Below are positions 38,889-38,933 of a DNA stretch of 38,933 nucleotides, piece by piece. Location: assembly GCA_036278635.1 (NCBI GenBank), contig DASUKQ010000070.1, positions 1 through 38,933 on the forward strand, given 5' to 3'. The notes beneath the pieces were generated by a model. The model was not told the origin of the DNA. It saw only the letters and a list, made by a program, of their open reading frames with translations, and made no database searches. This stretch comes from 66-474 sp036278635. GTDB taxonomy: Bacteria > Pseudomonadota > Gammaproteobacteria > Xanthomonadales > Rhodanobacteraceae. The first letter of the stretch is position 1. Every line of letters starts with the position of its first letter. The position numbers and the translations under genes are program-made.

Positions 38889-38910
38889 GCGTGTTCCACG
38901 TGGAACACGC
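38889..38910. other. parS-type centromere palindrome (ParB site)
   Basis: The 16-mer TGTTCCACGTGGAACA (38892-38907) matches the chromosomal parS core GTTCCACGTGGAAC of pseudomonads; Bacillus parS is TGTTTCACGTGAAACA. Perfect symmetry extends to 22 bases. ParB binds such sites and parS sites cluster near oriC, consistent with the adjacent gyrB. It lies 99 bases upstream of the gyrB start, between gyrB and what should be recF. Confidence 0.85.
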
Positions 38911-38933
38911 TGGGGCCCTGCGCGAGTCGTGAT

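Overview
The window looks like chromosomal DNA from a high-GC gammaproteobacterium, most likely Xanthomonadales/Lysobacterales (Xanthomonadaceae or Rhodanobacteraceae). The main reason is the right-hand block gyrB - TPR protein - tonB - exbB - exbD - exbD, facing pdxJ. From memory this is the arrangement beside dnaA-dnaN-recF in xanthomonads. A perfect parS-type palindrome at 38889-38910, just upstream of gyrB, also suggests the right end lies close to the replication origin. No rRNA, tRNA, CRISPR array or insertion sequence was seen.

Left part (1-20191): after the 3' end of an S9 peptidase and a cluster of GTAG-type REP palindromes comes a cell-surface polysaccharide locus. A Wza/GumB-like outer-membrane export lipoprotein reads left. 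A Wzc/GumC-like tyrosine autokinase reads right from the same 0.8-kb intergenic region and is followed by 12 more rightward genes. These are a Wzx-type flippase, a sulfotransferase, a methyltransferase with a zinc-knuckle-like insert, two GT4 glycosyltransferases, a polytopic membrane protein (candidate polymerase or GT-C enzyme), a third GT4, an AsnB-like amidotransferase, a kinase-fold protein, a second methyltransferase, a secreted protein of unknown function with an Asp-Leu-Glu motif, and a fourth GT4. A WecA/TagO-like sugar-phosphate transferase converges on the end. Several genes overlap by ATGA, so this is probably one or two transcripts. A plausible working model: the WecA-like enzyme starts a lipid-linked repeat, GT4 enzymes extend it, and sulfotransferase, methyltransferases and amidotransferase decorate it. 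The flippase and candidate polymerase would then process it, and Wzc/Wza would export it. The combination of sulfotransferase, amidotransferase, kinase-like protein and secreted unknown is the best candidate here for an undescribed system.

Middle (20192-32262): mostly housekeeping or accessory genes. They are a small one-helix membrane protein, a complete secreted S9 peptidase, a PA0069-type radical SAM protein, a secreted M16 metallopeptidase, a DUF4126 membrane protein, a small two-helix protein, acetyl-CoA synthetase (acs), a Sfp-type phosphopantetheinyl transferase and pdxJ. Three good intrinsic terminators separate the units. An exact TAGGG-N4-CCCTA palindrome lies between the radical SAM and M16 genes.

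Right part (32284-38933): a leftward block with gyrB first, then a periplasmic TPR protein, TonB with 14 consecutive prolines, ExbB and two ExbD proteins. The last four form an energy-transduction system for TonB-dependent outer-membrane transport, with the TPR protein as a likely accessory.
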